Part shown: positions 42,896-52,546 of the stretch, one piece after another | How the letters are laid out: each line of letters begins with the position of its first letter | How positions within the stretch are numbered: position 1 is the first letter of the stretch | NCBI RefSeq assembly: GCF_020544465.1 | Contig: NZ_CP066126.1 | Span: 124,001 to 188,000 of the forward strand | Direction of reading: 5' to 3' | Length of the DNA: 64,000 bases | Origin: Chromobacterium rhizoryzae | Lineage (GTDB): Bacteria; Pseudomonadota; Gammaproteobacteria; Burkholderiales; Chromobacteriaceae | The notes under the pieces: model-generated | Seen by the model: only the letters and a program-made list of their open reading frames with translations | Told to the model about the DNA's origin: nothing | Databases searched by the model: none | Program-made: the position numbers and the translations under genes

Positions 42896-44218
42896 ATGGA
42901 AATGGCGAACGTAGATGTTGCCGGCGTCGGCATCGGGCCGTTCAATCTGGGCTTGGCGGCTTTGTTGTCGCGTCACTCGGATATCAAAGGGGTGTTTCTG
43001 GAGCGCAAGCCGGCGTTTCGCTGGCATGAGGGTTTGCTGTTGCCGGGCACCACGCTGCAAGTGCCGTTCCTGGCCGATCTGGTCACGCTGGCGGACCCCA
43101 CGCATCCGCTCAGCTATCTGAACTATCTGCACCAGCATGACCGCCTTTACCAGTTCTACTACTACGACAACACCCTGGTGCCGCGCATCGAATACGACGA
43201 TTACTGCCGCTGGGCCGCGCAGCAGCTGCCGGCCTGCCGCTTTGGCGAGGAGGTGCGGGACGTGGCTTACGACGCGGACGCGGGGCGTTTCGTGGTGGAC
43301 AGCGAGTCCGCGTCGGGCGGGATGCGCCGCTACGCCGGCCGCGATCTGGTGGTGGGGGTGGGCACTTCGCCGTGGCTGCCGGCGTGGGCGCGCGCCAGCC
43401 GTCACCCGCGGGTCATCCATTCCGCCCAGTTCATCCCCAATCAACAAGCGCTGTCGCAATGCCGGCGCGTCACCGTGATCGGCTCCGGCCAGAGCGCAGC
43501 GGAGTGCGTGCTGGCGCTGTTCCGCGAGCTGAGCCCGGAGCAGGTGGCGGCCGGGGCGTCCATCCAGTGGATCACGCGCGCGCCGGGCTTCCACCCGATG
43601 GAGTTTTCCAAGCTGGGGCAGGAGTGTTTCACCCCGGCTTATATGCAGTACTTCCACAGCATCCCGCGCGAGAAGCGCCGCGAGGTGGTGGCCGGCCAGG
43701 GCTTGCTGTACAAGGGCATCAGCTTCTCCACCATCGGCGATATCTTCGATCTGCTCTACGAGCGTTCGATAGGCGGCCGCGAGCCGGGCCTGAAGCTGTA
43801 TTCCAATTGTGATGTGGAGGCGCTGGAGGAGCAGGGCGCGGACGGCGCGCTGCGCATGACTTGCCATCACCGGCAGCTGGGCCAGCGTTGCCAGCTGGAG
43901 ACGGACGCCATCGTCGCGGCCACCGGTTACGCCCACGCCTGGCCGCAGTGGTTTGAGCGCTTGAAGGAGACGGTGCTGGAGGTGGACGCGCAGGGCGATT
44001 GCATCGTGGAGGAGGATTTCACCGCCCGCCGCCGCGATCAGGGGCCGGGCCGGGTGTTTGTGCAGAACGCGGAGATTTTCCAGCACGGGGTGGGCTCGCC
44101 GGACCTGGGCATAGGCCCGATCCGCAACGCGGCCATCATCAATCAGTTGCTGGGTCAGCCGCGTTATCGCCTGCCGCAGCGTTCGGCGTTCCAGCATTAT
44201 GGGCTGCCGCAGGGCTAG
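42896..44218 (+). CDS. Siderophore amine N-hydroxylase (lysine/ornithine monooxygenase family, histamine type)
   Basis: 440 aa, FAD- and NADPH-dependent N-monooxygenase family. FAD site GVGIGPFNLGLAALL at the N-terminus, the substrate block FLADLVTLADPTHPLSYLNYL, NADPH site VIGSGQSAAECVLALF in the middle and the C-terminal IVAATGYAHAWP and SPDLGIGPIRNAAIIN. With a histidine decarboxylase in the cluster, histamine is the likely substrate, as for AngU and BasC. The ATG at 42896 follows GGGAG. It is divergent neither from the NRPS nor tightly linked to it; a repeat-filled gap lies on each side. Confidence 0.9.
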   Translation: MEMANVDVAGVGIGPFNLGLAALLSRHSDIKGVFLERKPAFRWHEGLLLPGTTLQVPFLADLVTLADPTHPLSYLNYLHQHDRLYQFYYYDNTLVPRIEYDDYCRWAAQQLPACRFGEEVRDVAYDADAGRFVVDSESASGGMRRYAGRDLVVGVGTSPWLPAWARASRHPRVIHSAQFIPNQQALSQCRRVTVIGSGQSAAECVLALFRELSPEQVAAGASIQWITRAPGFHPMEFSKLGQECFTPAYMQYFHSIPREKRREVVAGQGLLYKGISFSTIGDIFDLLYERSIGGREPGLKLYSNCDVEALEEQGADGALRMTCHHRQLGQRCQLETDAIVAATGYAHAWPQWFERLKETVLEVDAQGDCIVEEDFTARRRDQGPGRVFVQNAEIFQHGVGSPDLGIGPIRNAAIINQLLGQPRYRLPQRSAFQHYGLPQG

Positions 44219-44219
44219 G

Positions 44220-44860
44220 TTCTAAACCGGCCGGTGGGTATCGCCTGCGGCTCCACCCACCCTACGAAGGCTGCTTGTCGCGGTAGGGGGGGGCGCAGCG
44301 ATACCCACGCGGATCGGGGCCGGGGCGCGTCGGGTACGGGGTTGCCTGAGCGCTAGAGTCGTTTCAAAACACGGAACAAAGATTGTGAACAGGCTGCGCT
44401 GTTGGTGGGTATCGCCTGCGGCTCCACCCACCCTACGAAGGCTGCTTGTCGCGGTAGGGTGGGTGGAGCGCAGCGATACCCACGCGGACTGGGCCTGGGG
44501 CGCGTCGGGTACGCGGTTGCCTGTGGGTTAGCGGAATTTCAAAACACTGAACAAAAATTGTGAACAGACTGAGCTGTTGGTGGGTATCGCCTGTGGCTCC
44601 ACCCACGCGGATCGGGGCCGGGGCGCATCGGGTGCGGGGTTGCCTGTGTGCTAGCGGAATTTCAAAACACTGAACAAAGATTGTGAACAGGCTGCGCTGT
44701 TGGTGGGTATCGCCTGCGGCTCCACCCACCCTACGAAGGCTGCTTGTCGCTGTAGGGTGGGTGGAGCGTAGCGATACCCACGCGGACCGGGGCCGGGGCG
44801 CATCGGACGCGGGGTTTCCTGGGGCCAAGCTAAGGTGAAATAGATTGCGAATAGGCTCTG
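44220..44860. repeat. Short tandem array of a palindromic GTGGGTATCGC repeat
   Basis: Four units between convergent siderophore genes. Palindromes lie at 44234-44308, 44405-44483, 44580-44608 (arm-truncated) and 44703-44781; each full unit is GTGGGTATCGCCTGCGGCTC, a loop with GAAGGCTGCTTGTCGC, and the inverted arm. A linker with CGGGGCGCGTCGGGTACG and a TTGTGAACAGGCT tail follows each, so the period is about 175 bp (122 for the short unit). Short ORFs here are repeat artefacts. No gene is seen between 44219 and 44958. Confidence 0.9.
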
Positions 44861-44958
44861 AAGCCTAATGGAATTGACGCCCCCGCTCTCGTTTGAGGGC
44901 GGGGGCGTCAAGGTTTTGCGCGCCGTATCACCGACGCGCAGCGGGCATGGAATAGGCC

Positions 44959-47115
44959 TTAGCCCAGCAGCTCTTCCAGCCTCCGCTCGCTGGCATCGCC
45001 CGCGCTCAAGAGCGCGAACAAGCGGTGCAGCGTGGCGCAGATGGCCTCTAGCTGGGCGGCGGAGTAGCGTTCCGCGCGGTAGGTGATGACCAGGCGCAGC
45101 GAGCCGTCGTGCGCGTCCTCCATGATCTCGAACTGCAGGCCGAACATGGATTCGCTCTTGTCCGGGTCGATCTGGCGGTAGCGGATCTCGCCACCGTCCG
45201 GGGCCGGCAGCGCGCCGTTGAGCGCGTTGTTGGCGTGGACCTGGACGTAGACGTCGAACAGCAGGCCGTCCGCCGGCGTCATGCCCAGCGCGTTTTGCAC
45301 CAGTTCCAGCGGAATGTCGGCATAGGCCATGGAGTCGTTGATGGTCAGGGTCACGTCCTTGAGCAGGCTGCCCAGCGATTGCCCGCGGTCGAAGCGCACC
45401 CGATGCGCCACCATGGTGGTGAAGTAGCCGACGGTGTCGAAATACGCCGCGTCGGTGCGGCCGGAGGACGAGGTGCCGATCACGATTTCCGGCAGATCGC
45501 CCAGCTTATGCAGGGCCAGCGCGATGGCGGTGTAGACCACGCTGAACAGCGAGGAGTCATGACGCTTGGCGAAGGCGGTGATCGCTTCCTGCGTGCCCGG
45601 CTCGGGCTTGAACTCCAGCCATTTGGCCTTGAAGCCGGCGGCCTGGTCGGGCGCGGCGGCCGGCGCGCCCGGGTCCGGCAGGCGCAGGCCCGGCGTGGCG
45701 CCGCGCAGCATGGCGGTCCAGTAGTCCATGTGGCGCGGGTTGACGCCCTGGCGCTGCTGCTCCAGCGCGAAGGCGTGGAAGGAGGGCGCCGGGGCGGCCC
45801 ATTGCGGCGCCTTGCCGGCGGCGCGGGCGCGGTAGGCCAGCGCCAGCTCGTCCATCATCACATTGAGCGACCATTCGTCGATCGCCATGTGATGCACCAG
45901 GAAGGACAGGGTCTGGCGGCCGGTGGCCGGGTGGCGCAAGAAGCGTATCCGCAGCGGCAGTTCCCGGCTTAGGTCGAAGCGGTGGGCGGCTTCGTCCGCC
46001 AGCGTCAGCCCCTCGCTCTCCGCGCTGCTCCAGAACCACTTGTAGCCGCCGATTTCCGTCAGCGGCACGATGCGCTGCAGCGCGGCACCGTCTTCTTGAT
46101 GGAAGGTGGCGCGCAGGCTGGCGTGGCGTTCCAGCAAGTCCGTGAAGGCCAGGCGGAACAGGTTTTCGTCCACCGGATCGAGGAAGTCCAGCGCGAAGGG
46201 CAGGTTGAAGATGGTGCCGAAGTCGTAGGCGGCGTAGGCGCGCCACAGCGAGGCTTGCGCCAGCGCCAGCGGCGCTTGCCGCACTTCGGCGGACGGCGCG
46301 GCCTGACGGCGTTGTTCGCTGACGGTGGCGCGCGCGGCCAGCGCGGCGGCGGTGGGCGCTTCAAAGAAGTCGTTGAAGCGGATCTGGATGCCGTGCTTGC
46401 TTTGCAGCGTGCCGATGATGCGGGTGGCCAGCAGCGAATGGCCGCCGAAATCGAAGAAGTTGTCGTCCGGCGTCATGCCGGGCTCGGCCAGCACGGCGCG
46501 CAGTTCGCTCAGGATGACGGCGGCGATCGCGTCCTGGCCGTCGGCGGCGGGCTGGGCGGCCGCCGGCGGGCGGTAGCCGGTCTCGCCGGCCTGCAAGGGC
46601 AGCGGCGTCAGCGTCAGCGGGCGGCGGGCGGCGTCCAGTTGCCGATAGCCCCGGGCCAGCGCGTCCGCCAAGGCCTTGAAGGGCTGGGCCGACTCCAGGA
46701 TGGGGTGCAGGCTCAGCGCCAGCACGGCGCTGTGTTCGGTGTGGACGATCAGGGCCTGGAACGGCGGCTGCGTCTCCGCGTCCCAGGGCGCCGCGCGCAG
46801 CGCGAGCAGGCGCTCGGCCAGCTGGGCTTCGCTCATGCGCGGGAAGGCGATGCAAGGGTGCCAGCCGTCCACATGGGATTTGCGCAGATCGCCGTCGTCG
46901 CTGAACTGGTAACGGGCGTTCAGCTCCGGCCGGGCCTGGATCAGCTGTTGCAGCGCCAGGGTCAGCAGGGCGAGGTCCGTTTGCTCGTCCAGCCGCCAGG
47001 CGTCGACAAGGCGGTTCAGGCGTTCCGGGTGTTGCTGCTGCAATAGCCAGCATTGTTCTTCGTGAAGGCTCAGGGGCAGGCGCTGCGACGGGATGTCGGG
47101 GTGGGGGTGCGACAA
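44959..47115 (-). CDS. Siderophore NRPS: half-condensation domain, active carrier, terminal condensation domain
   Basis: 718 aa from TTG 47115, chosen for AAGGAG upstream; the frame is open further to 47193. Residues about 10-150 match only the N-terminal half of a C domain, and its active-site line reads LSLHPILESAQ, not HHxxxDG. A true carrier follows with FFDFGGHSLLATRI (Ser227), then a full C domain with VHHMAIDEWS near 407 and the ITINDSMAYADIPLE/YVQVHANN end. This is the layout of AngM and of the C1-PCP-C2 end of VibF, in which C1 is inactive. The carrier would take the amino acid activated by the Cy-Cy-A protein, and the last C domain would release the product onto N-hydroxyhistamine. 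Confidence 0.88.
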   Translation of the reverse strand: MSHPHPDIPSQRLPLSLHEEQCWLLQQQHPERLNRLVDAWRLDEQTDLALLTLALQQLIQARPELNARYQFSDDGDLRKSHVDGWHPCIAFPRMSEAQLAERLLALRAAPWDAETQPPFQALIVHTEHSAVLALSLHPILESAQPFKALADALARGYRQLDAARRPLTLTPLPLQAGETGYRPPAAAQPAADGQDAIAAVILSELRAVLAEPGMTPDDNFFDFGGHSLLATRIIGTLQSKHGIQIRFNDFFEAPTAAALAARATVSEQRRQAAPSAEVRQAPLALAQASLWRAYAAYDFGTIFNLPFALDFLDPVDENLFRLAFTDLLERHASLRATFHQEDGAALQRIVPLTEIGGYKWFWSSAESEGLTLADEAAHRFDLSRELPLRIRFLRHPATGRQTLSFLVHHMAIDEWSLNVMMDELALAYRARAAGKAPQWAAPAPSFHAFALEQQRQGVNPRHMDYWTAMLRGATPGLRLPDPGAPAAAPDQAAGFKAKWLEFKPEPGTQEAITAFAKRHDSSLFSVVYTAIALALHKLGDLPEIVIGTSSSGRTDAAYFDTVGYFTTMVAHRVRFDRGQSLGSLLKDVTLTINDSMAYADIPLELVQNALGMTPADGLLFDVYVQVHANNALNGALPAPDGGEIRYRQIDPDKSESMFGLQFEIMEDAHDGSLRLVITYRAERYSAAQLEAICATLHRLFALLSAGDASERRLEELLG

Positions 47116-47423
47116 GAGTGGTCTCCTTCTGAAATTCAACAGCCAATAATCGTTGCGGGCGGCGACGGGAGGCCTTTGACGGTCGCCAGTCAACAGGACG
47201 CGTCGTCGGGGGATGACGGCCCTGGGAATGGGTGCGGCGGGTTCTTGCGATGAGATGTCTACGGCATGGCAGGCGCGGGATTCCGGCCGTGTCAGTCATG
47301 GCCCCATCGGGCTGAGGGGGCGCTTATGCGTCATGCCCGGCGGCCGTAAACTGGCTTTTCGGCATAATTCATGCAAAGGACATTGGTTGATTACGTCTTG
47401 TATGACGTATTGACAATGTCGGT

Positions 47424-47455
47424 GATAATAATAAAAATGATTATCATTTGCAAAT
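47424..47455. promoter_or_regulatory. Fur box upstream of the sigma factor gene (and facing the NRPS gene)
   Basis: GATAATAATAAAAATGATTA continuing TCATTTGC contains the near-perfect dyad AAATGATTATCATTT of a Fur box. It lies 22 bases before the sigma factor ATG and within the 361-base divergent region of the half-C NRPS gene. Confidence 0.8.
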
Positions 47456-47476
47456 ACAAGTGAAAAGGAGAGGGGC

Positions 47477-48046
47477 GTGGACAATGGCCCGATCACTTTT
47501 CAGTCGCAATTGCGGAGCTTGTACCTGGATCACCACGGCTGGCTGTGCGGCTTGTTGCAGCGCAAGTTGGGCAATCCGAACGATGCGACGGAGCTGGCTC
47601 ACGACATTTACCTGCACCTCATCCAGAAAGGCCGGCTTCCGCCGGCGGACGAATCGCGCTGCCATTTGGCGCAGATCGCCAAAGGCAAGGTGATTGATCT
47701 GCTGCGCCGCCGCCGGCTGGAGGCCCGTTATCTGGAAAGCCAGGCCTTGCAGCCGGAGCCGCGCGCGCAGTCGGAAGAGGCGCGCGCGCTGGTGAAGGAG
47801 GAGATCAAGGGCGTGGACCTGGCGCTGATGGGCAAATCGTTCAAGGTGCGCCAGGCCCTGCTCTTGTCCCGGCTCAACGGCATGAGCTACGGCGATATCG
47901 CCGCGGAGCTGCAGGTGTCGGTGTCGTCGGTGGAGAAATACGTCGCGCTCGGCCTGCAGGCTTGCCGCCGCAGCGTGGAGGTTGGCCTGGGGCAGGGTGC
48001 GTGCAAGCCGCATTCATTAATTCGTGTCGTAGAGGAGTTGTCATGA
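47477..48046 (+). CDS. ECF sigma factor, FecI/iron-starvation type
   Basis: 189 aa with sigma region 2 (LYLDHHGWLCGLLQRKLGNP, ELAHDIYLHLI, HLAQIAKGKVIDLLRRRR) and region 4 (RQALLLSRLNGMSYGDIAAE, VSVSSVEKYVALGLQACRR). This is the FecI-like iron-uptake sigma pattern. No FecR-type anti-sigma gene is adjacent; the stop overlaps the ATG of the ABC exporter by 4 nt (ATGA), so it heads the export-import operon. With a Fur box upstream it may act like PvdS: made only when iron is low and then switching on siderophore genes (inference). Confidence 0.88.
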   Translation: MDNGPITFQSQLRSLYLDHHGWLCGLLQRKLGNPNDATELAHDIYLHLIQKGRLPPADESRCHLAQIAKGKVIDLLRRRRLEARYLESQALQPEPRAQSEEARALVKEEIKGVDLALMGKSFKVRQALLLSRLNGMSYGDIAAELQVSVSSVEKYVALGLQACRRSVEVGLGQGACKPHSLIRVVEELS

Positions 48047-49842
48047 GTGTTGAGGAAGAGGTTTTGGGAGAGGCGGCCGCGGCCGGGCCTATCGCCCGCG
48101 TGCTGGCGCCGATACGCGGCCGGCTGATCGCCGCCGGCTTGCTGGCGGGTTTGGGGTCCATGCTGAGCCTGGCGCCGCTGGCCGGCGTCGCCCATATCGC
48201 GCAGCTGGCGCTGGGCCAGGGCGCGGCCGCCTTGGGCGGCGATGTCTTGTGGCGGGTGGTAGGCCTGAGCCTGCTTTGCCTGTTCGCCGGCATGACGCTG
48301 ATCCTGGCCGGCGACGTGGTGGCCCATCTGGCGGACAACCGCATCACCGGCCTGCTGCGTCTGGCCATCACCCGCCGGCTGGCCAAGGTGCCGCTGGGCT
48401 GGTTCACCAGCCGCGCCTCGGGCGAGGTCAAGCAGGCGATGCACGACGATATCGGCACCCTGCACAGCCTGACCGCCCATTTCTACACCACGCTGGGGCG
48501 CAGCGCGGGCGCGGTGCTGGCGTCCATTGCGTATCTGTTTGCGATGGATTGGCGCATGGCCATCGCCTCGCTGCTGCCGTTTCCGCTGTTCTTCCTGTTC
48601 TTCGCGCGGGCGCACAAGGCCAGTGCGGCCAATATGGAGAGCTTTGGCGCCGGCATGGCGCGCATCAACAACGCGGTGGTGGAGTTCGTCAACGGCATTC
48701 CGGTGGTGAAGGCCTTTGGCGCGCAGCACAAGGCACACGGCAGCTACCGCGCGGCGATAGACGCCTTCGCCAGCGCCTTCACCGATTTCACCCGGCCGCT
48801 GGTCAGCGCGATGGCCAACGCCAACGCCATCATCGCGCCGGTGTCGGTGCTGGGCGTGGTGCTGGCTTTCGGCGCGCTGATGGTGGGCCTGGGCTGGATC
48901 GCCCCGGTGGACGTGCTGCCCTTCGCCCTGGTGGCGCCGGGCCTGAGCTCGCCGCTCTTGATGCTGAGCTATATCACTCATGATTTGAACCACGCCACCG
49001 GCGCGGCCCAGCGCGTGCACGCGCTGCTGCAGACGCCGGTGCTGGAAACCGCCGCCGGCGCGGCGCGGCCGGCCGACGCCGAGATCCGCGTGGAAGGGCT
49101 GAGCTACGGCTATTCCGAGCAGGAGCCGGTGCTGTCCGGCATCGATTTCACGCTGGCCCCGGGCACGGTGACGGCCATCGTCGGCCCCTCCGGCGCCGGC
49201 AAGTCCACGCTGGCGCGGCTGCTGCTGCGCTTCTTCGACCCCAGCGCCGGGCGCATCACCCTGGGCGGCGTGGATCTGCGGCAGCTGGACAGCGCGGAGC
49301 TGTATCGGCGCATCGGCTTTGTCTTGCAGGACGTGAGGCTGATCCACGCCAGCGTGCGCGACAACATCGCGCTGGGCCGGCCTTCCGCCAGCCAGGCGGA
49401 AATCGAGGAAGCCGCGCGCATGGCTAATATCCATGATCGCATTCTCGAACTGCCGCGCGGCTACGACGCGGTGATCGGCGAGGACGTGCAGTTCTCCGGC
49501 GGCGAGGCCCAGCGGCTGAGCATCGCCCGCGCGGTGTTGCTGGACCCGCCGGTGCTGGTGCTGGACGAGGCGACGGCGGCCGCCGACGCGGAAAACGAGG
49601 TCAAGCTGCAGCAGGCGCTGTCCGCCTTCGCCCGCGGCCGCACCCTGGTGGTGATTGCGCACCGGCTGGACACGGTGATGCAGGCGGACCAGATCCTGGT
49701 GGTGGACAAGGGCCGGCTGATCGAGCGCGGCCGGCACCATGAGTTGCTGGAACAGGGCGGCTGCTACGCGCGGCTGTGGGCGCAGGGTCATTACGGCAAG
49801 GCCGGAGAAGCAGAACAGGAAGGATTGGTGCCGCAATGTTGA
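48043..49842 (+). CDS. ABC half-transporter (siderophore export or YbtP-like), first of pair
   Basis: 599 aa from ATG 48043 (AGAGGAG upstream). Six-helix membrane domain to about residue 340, then the ATPase domain with Walker A GPSGAGKSTL, signature FSGGEAQRLSIARA, Walker B VLVLDEATAAAD and switch His in VVIAHRL. Pairs like this in acinetobactin and yersiniabactin loci (BarAB, YbtPQ) move siderophores. The gene overlaps its partner by 7 nt. Confidence 0.88.
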   Translation: MSVEEEVLGEAAAAGPIARVLAPIRGRLIAAGLLAGLGSMLSLAPLAGVAHIAQLALGQGAAALGGDVLWRVVGLSLLCLFAGMTLILAGDVVAHLADNRITGLLRLAITRRLAKVPLGWFTSRASGEVKQAMHDDIGTLHSLTAHFYTTLGRSAGAVLASIAYLFAMDWRMAIASLLPFPLFFLFFARAHKASAANMESFGAGMARINNAVVEFVNGIPVVKAFGAQHKAHGSYRAAIDAFASAFTDFTRPLVSAMANANAIIAPVSVLGVVLAFGALMVGLGWIAPVDVLPFALVAPGLSSPLLMLSYITHDLNHATGAAQRVHALLQTPVLETAAGAARPADAEIRVEGLSYGYSEQEPVLSGIDFTLAPGTVTAIVGPSGAGKSTLARLLLRFFDPSAGRITLGGVDLRQLDSAELYRRIGFVLQDVRLIHASVRDNIALGRPSASQAEIEEAARMANIHDRILELPRGYDAVIGEDVQFSGGEAQRLSIARAVLLDPPVLVLDEATAAADAENEVKLQQALSAFARGRTLVVIAHRLDTVMQADQILVVDKGRLIERGRHHELLEQGGCYARLWAQGHYGKAGEAEQEGLVPQC

Positions 49843-51605
49843 AGACTTTTATTCGGCTGCTGGGGGAGGACGCGGCCAAATTGCGCCGTTACGCGTGGCT
49901 GGCGCTGACCTACAGCCTGCTGTGCGGCGTGACCATCGTGATGTTGGCGCCGGTGCTCAGCCATCTGCTGGCCGGCGAGGCGCGCGCGGCCGGCGCGTGG
50001 CTGGCGGCGCAGGCATTGGGCGTGGCGCTGTGCTGGGGCTTGCGGCGCAAGGTGGAGAAAGCCGGCATCGCGGTCGGCATCGCCGTGCTGCAAGGCGGAC
50101 GCCATCGTTTGGCCGAGCATGTCGGCGGCCTGCCGGTGGGCTGGTTCAGCGCCGGCAACACCGCCCGGCTCAATCACATCGCCACCCAGGGCATGATGGA
50201 AATGGCCCAACTGCCGGCCCATGTGTTCACCCCGTTGTTTGTCGGCGTGGTGACGCCGGTGGTGGTGCTGGGCGCGCTGTTCGCCGTCAATCCGCTGATG
50301 GGCTGGGTGGGGCTGGCCAGCCTGCCTTGCCTGCTGCTGGTGTTTGGGCTGACCGCGCGGCTGAGCCAGCGCGCGGACCAGGCCTATCAGCAGCACGCCG
50401 GCCAGAGCAGCCAGCGCATGGTGGAGTTCGCGCAGGCGCAATCGGTGCTGCGCGCCTTCAACGGCGAAAGCGGCGGCACGCGTTTTCTGGAGCAGGCCAT
50501 CGCCCAGCAGCAGCGCTCCGGCCGGCGCCTGATCCGGCTGTCGGCCTTGTCCTCGGTGCTCAACGTCTGGGCGGTGCAGGCCAGTTTCGCCGCGCTGCTG
50601 CTGGTGGCCGCGCTGTGGCTGAGCGACCATGCCGGCCTGGGCCTGACCCCGGCCACGGTGATTCCGGCGCTGGTGGCGCTGATGCTGATGAGCCGCTTCA
50701 TCGACCCGCTGCTGGACGTGGCCGGCTATAGCGAGGTGCTGCGCGGCGCGCGCGGCCAGCTGCAGGCGGTGGCCAAGCTGTTCGAGGTGGAGCCCATGGC
50801 CGAGCCGGTCCGTTCCGGCGAACCGGCGGACGCCTCGGTGGAGTTGCACCGGGTGGGCTTCCGCTACGGGCCGGAACAGGTGCAAGTGCTGAGCGAGCTC
50901 AGCCTGCGGATAGCGCCGGGCAGCATGACGGCGCTGGTGGGCGCGTCCGGTTCCGGCAAAACCACGGTGTTGCGCCTGATCGCCCGCTTCTTCGATGTGG
51001 ACCAGGGCGAGGTGAAAGTGGGTGGCGTGGATGTCCGCGACCTGTCCAGCGAACGGCTGGCCGGCCAGATCAGCCAGATCTTCCAGGACGCTTATCTGTT
51101 CCAGGGCAGCATCGGCGACAACATCCGCATCGGCAAGCCGGACGCCAGCGACGCCGAAGTGCTGGCGGCGGCCAGGCTGGCCGGGGTGGAGGAAATCATC
51201 GAACGCCTGCCGCAGGGCCTGGACACGCCGGTGGGCGAGGGCGGCGCGCGCTTGTCCGGCGGCGAGCGCCAGCGCATTTCCATTGCGCGGGCGCTGATCA
51301 AGGACGCGCCCATCCTGCTGGTGGACGAGGCCACGGCGGCGCTGGACACCGAGAACCAGGCCGCCATCGCCGAGGCGCTGGCCCGGCTGCGCGGCAAGCG
51401 CACCCTGATCGTCATCGCCCACCAGCTGTCCACGGTGGAGATGGCGGACCAGATCGTGGTGCTGGAGGACGGCAAGGTGCGCGAGCAAGGCAGCCATGCC
51501 GAGCTGAGCGCGCGCGCCGGCCTTTACGCCCACTTCCTGGAGCAGCGCAGAAGCGCAAAAGGCTGGCGCATCACCGCGGCGCCGGCCGCAGAGGCCCTGT
51601 CTTGA
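49836..51605 (+). CDS. ABC half-transporter (siderophore export or YbtQ-like), second of pair
   Basis: 589 aa from ATG 49836, placed by AGGAAGGA. Same plan as its partner: membrane domain (LALTYSLLCGVTIVMLAPVL and further helices), then Walker A GASGSGKTTVL, signature LSGGERQRISIARA, Walker B ILLVDEATAALD, H-loop VVIAHQLST. Both ATPase sites look complete, so the pair likely forms a heterodimer with two active sites. It overlaps the first permease gene by 4 nt. Confidence 0.88.
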   Translation: MLKTFIRLLGEDAAKLRRYAWLALTYSLLCGVTIVMLAPVLSHLLAGEARAAGAWLAAQALGVALCWGLRRKVEKAGIAVGIAVLQGGRHRLAEHVGGLPVGWFSAGNTARLNHIATQGMMEMAQLPAHVFTPLFVGVVTPVVVLGALFAVNPLMGWVGLASLPCLLLVFGLTARLSQRADQAYQQHAGQSSQRMVEFAQAQSVLRAFNGESGGTRFLEQAIAQQQRSGRRLIRLSALSSVLNVWAVQASFAALLLVAALWLSDHAGLGLTPATVIPALVALMLMSRFIDPLLDVAGYSEVLRGARGQLQAVAKLFEVEPMAEPVRSGEPADASVELHRVGFRYGPEQVQVLSELSLRIAPGSMTALVGASGSGKTTVLRLIARFFDVDQGEVKVGGVDVRDLSSERLAGQISQIFQDAYLFQGSIGDNIRIGKPDASDAEVLAAARLAGVEEIIERLPQGLDTPVGEGGARLSGGERQRISIARALIKDAPILLVDEATAALDTENQAAIAEALARLRGKRTLIVIAHQLSTVEMADQIVVLEDGKVREQGSHAELSARAGLYAHFLEQRRSAKGWRITAAPAAEALS

Positions 51606-52546
51606 AACGACTCGCCTTGCCGCTGCTGCTCTTGGCCTGCAGCGGCTTGTCCCTGATGGTGGGGGCCAAACAGATGGCCTGGACCGGGCCGCTGGCCCTG
51701 TCCGACGACAGCTGGCTGACCCTCACCGCCAGCCGGTTGCCGCGCTTGGCGGCGCTGCTGCTGGTGGGGGTGGGGCTGTCGGTGTGCGGGGTGATTTTGC
51801 AGCAGATCGTGCGCAACCGCTTTGTGGAGCCGGCCACCTCCGGCGGGCTGGACGCGGCCAAGCTGGGCATCCTGGTGGGGCTGAGCCTGGCGCCGGAGGC
51901 CGGCAATCTGGGGCGGATGCTGTTCGCGCTGGCTTTCTGTTTTGTCTCCAGCCTGGTCTTCATCGCCATCATCCGCCGCATCCAGTTCAAGAACACCGTG
52001 CTGGTGCCGGTGATAGGGCTGATGTACGGCAGCGTGCTCAGCGCGGTGGCCGAGTTCTACGCCTACCGCCACAACATCCTGCAAAGCATGCAGGGCTGGC
52101 TGCTGGGCGATTTTTCCAAGATCGTCGAAGGCAATTACGAGATCGTCTACCTGATCCTGCCCATCGTCGCGCTGGCGTATTGCTACGCCCACCGCTTCAC
52201 CGTGCTGGGCATGGGCGAGGAGATGGCGGCCAGCCTGGGCCTGAGCTATGCGGCCACCGCGGCGCTGGGCCTGGTGCTGGTGGCGGTGACGGTGGCCGCC
52301 ACCGTCATCACCGTGGGCGCCATTCCCTTTGTCGGCCTGGTCATTCCCAATCTGGTGGCGCTGCGCTGGGGCGAGAACCTGCAGCGCACGCTGCCCATCG
52401 TCGCCGCCTGCGGCGCCTTGTTGATGTTGGTCTGCGACATCATCGGCCGCCTGCTGATCTACCCGTTTGAAGTGCCCATCGGCCTGACCGCGGGCAGCGT
52501 GGGCGGCGTCCTGTTCCTGATGATGATTCTATGGAAGCACAAATGA
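51602..52546 (+). CDS. FecCD-type ferri-siderophore permease (FatD-like)
   Basis: 314 aa from TTG 51602, coupled to the previous stop. About nine hydrophobic helices; FecCD signatures include GVGLSVCGVILQQIVRNR, EPATSGGLDAAKLG and the AIPFVGLVIPNLVALRWG block near the C-terminus that contacts the ATPase. It pairs with the next gene to form the inner-membrane channel for iron-loaded siderophore. It overlaps the next ORF by 16 nt. Confidence 0.9.
   Translation: MKRLALPLLLLACSGLSLMVGAKQMAWTGPLALSDDSWLTLTASRLPRLAALLLVGVGLSVCGVILQQIVRNRFVEPATSGGLDAAKLGILVGLSLAPEAGNLGRMLFALAFCFVSSLVFIAIIRRIQFKNTVLVPVIGLMYGSVLSAVAEFYAYRHNILQSMQGWLLGDFSKIVEGNYEIVYLILPIVALAYCYAHRFTVLGMGEEMAASLGLSYAATAALGLVLVAVTVAATVITVGAIPFVGLVIPNLVALRWGENLQRTLPIVAACGALLMLVCDIIGRLLIYPFEVPIGLTAGSVGGVLFLMMILWKHK

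Noticed and set aside
44222..44911. Short ORFs of 66-131 aa between the hydroxylase and NRPS genes
   Set aside because: They are translations of the palindromic tandem repeat and have no ribosome sites or family resemblance.
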